6,894 bases of DNA from Pyramidobacter sp. Its GTDB lineage: Bacteria; Synergistota; Synergistia; Synergistales; Dethiosulfovibrionaceae. The stretch covers positions 1 through 6,894 of the forward strand of contig JAGAYQ010000295.1 in the NCBI GenBank assembly GCA_017940445.1. The letters run 5' to 3'. The position numbers and the translations under genes were made by a program. This document shows, one piece after another, positions 6,415-6,894 of this stretch. Within the stretch, counting starts at the first letter, position 1. Each line of letters starts with the position of its first letter. Under the pieces are notes generated by a model. It did not search any database and was not told where the DNA came from. It was given only the letters and a program-made list of their open reading frames with translations.

Positions 6415-6581
6415 ACTAAGGAAACGCTGATTAATTCGCCCGCGCCCCACCGGGCCTTTCGCCGATTGGCTGCTCGCGAAGCTCATCAACATAGCCCCGC
6501 TATGCCTCTTCGCTTCGTTCGCGCCAATCGACGAAATCCCCTGGCGGCTCATCGGGCTCATTTAATCAGTGTCTCCCTAGT
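6415..6581. mobile_element. MITE-like palindromic element with IS5-type ends
   Basis: This is a non-coding element with inverted ends: GGAAACGCTGATTAA at 6420-6434 and its counterpart at 6562-6576 (reverse complement GGAGACACTGATTAA), 13 of 15 identical. Including the flanks the match is 17 of 20. The ends are bordered by CTAA (6416-6419) and CTAG (6577-6580), which fit a 4-bp YTAR target duplication like that of the IS5 group, with one base diverged. The interior is an interrupted palindrome: 6457-6470 pairs with 6523-6536 (13 of 14), 6477-6482 with 6512-6517, and the apex catagc-ccc-gctatg (6490-6504) is centred within 1 bp of the element's centre. There is no transposase, so it would have to be moved in trans. 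As RNA it would fold into one long hairpin on either strand. The assignment to the IS5 group is inferred from the ends and the target only. Confidence 0.72.
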
Positions 6582-6894
6582 TCTTTTTCGTGATCGCGGA
6601 CACGACGATCAGCAGGATCACAGAGACGGGGAAGGCGACGAGCATCGTGGCAAGACCGTAAGGCTGCCCGGCGATCTGCCAGCCGATCGTCAGGGCCGTG
6701 CCGCCGACCATCGACGCGATGCCGCCCCACTTGGTGACTTTGCCGGGGCAGACGACGCTGGCCAGCAGCGAAGGCGTGATGCCGGCGCCGGCGATCGTCA
6801 TCGACCAGTACTGAATGGCGAGGATGCTGGGGAAGAATTTCAGCAAAAACAGCGACGCCGCGCCGCAGATGACGATGGTCAGCTTGGTGACGAA
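6577..6894 (-). CDS. Sodium:solute symporter family protein, C-terminal end (5' partial)
   Basis: These are the last 105 residues of a membrane transporter that continues past the right edge of the window. The frame is open to the edge, so a TTG at 6846 is an internal leucine codon and not a start. The sequence shows three hydrophobic stretches, with AIQYWSMTIAGAGITPSLLASVV, then a short loop CPGKVTKWGGIASMVGG, and a last helix ending in the basic tail TKKN. The 'YGAGITPxLLA...K.T.WG..ASM..G' layout is typical of the C-terminal helices of sodium:solute symporters (SSS, PutP/PanF-like), which import solutes such as proline, pantothenate or organic acids. The substrate cannot be read from this part. 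The TAG stop lies in the CTAG flank of the palindromic element, so the insertion seems to have spared the coding sequence. Confidence 0.8.
   Translation of the reverse strand, partial: FVTKLTIVICGAASLFLLKFFPSILAIQYWSMTIAGAGITPSLLASVVCPGKVTKWGGIASMVGGTALTIGWQIAGQPYGLATMLVAFPVSVILLIVVSAITKKN

Noticed and set aside
6355..6561. A 68-residue reading frame on the - strand across the palindromic element
   Set aside because: It is made of inverted-repeat and terminator sequence, has no ribosome binding site worth noting and no domain; such frames are often mis-annotated in repeats.

Overview
The window is GC-rich bacterial DNA and densely coding. It carries strong Shine-Dalgarno sites, sigma70-type promoters and a single SMC-type condensin gene rather than MukB. 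I see no rRNA, tRNA, CRISPR array or intact insertion sequence. The gene content (smc followed by a TrmN6-type methyltransferase, a Gate-domain membrane protein, a Na+/solute symporter) and the base composition would suit an anaerobic host-associated bacterium such as a Synergistota member, or a high-GC Firmicute. That placement is a guess from gene flavour, not a proof.

Layout. Positions 1-2536 (+ strand) hold the C-terminal half of smc, which enters from the left edge, overlapping by 10 bp a methyltransferase of the TrmN6/YfiC type; together they end a rightward operon. A near-perfect hairpin at about 2547-2597, with A and T tracts on either side, is shared as a bidirectional terminator with the leftward genes. 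Everything from 2631 to the right edge is on the - strand. Read in the direction of transcription (right to left) it comprises: the tail of a sodium:solute symporter (6894-6577), a 160-170 bp palindromic MITE-like element (6415-6581), a hairpin that looks like a terminator (about 6356-6405), a Gate-domain polytopic membrane protein (6333-5149), an Fsr-like MFS transporter with its own promoter (5027-3852), and a gntR-ridA pair with another promoter (3717-2631).

How the genes may work together. The smc/methyltransferase pair is housekeeping. The leftward block reads as a transport-and-metabolism neighbourhood: a UTRA-domain GntR repressor, which probably senses a small metabolite, directly precedes a YoaB-type RidA enamine/imine deaminase, and two transporter-like genes lie upstream with separate promoter signals. 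The ligand is unknown; that the regulator also controls the transporters is inference.

The most notable non-coding signal is the element at 6415-6581. It has 15-bp inverted ends flanked by CTAA/CTAG and is a long interrupted palindrome with its apex at its exact centre. It appears to have inserted at the stop codon of the symporter, between that gene and its terminator. I do not see a clearly novel defence or other multi-gene system here.
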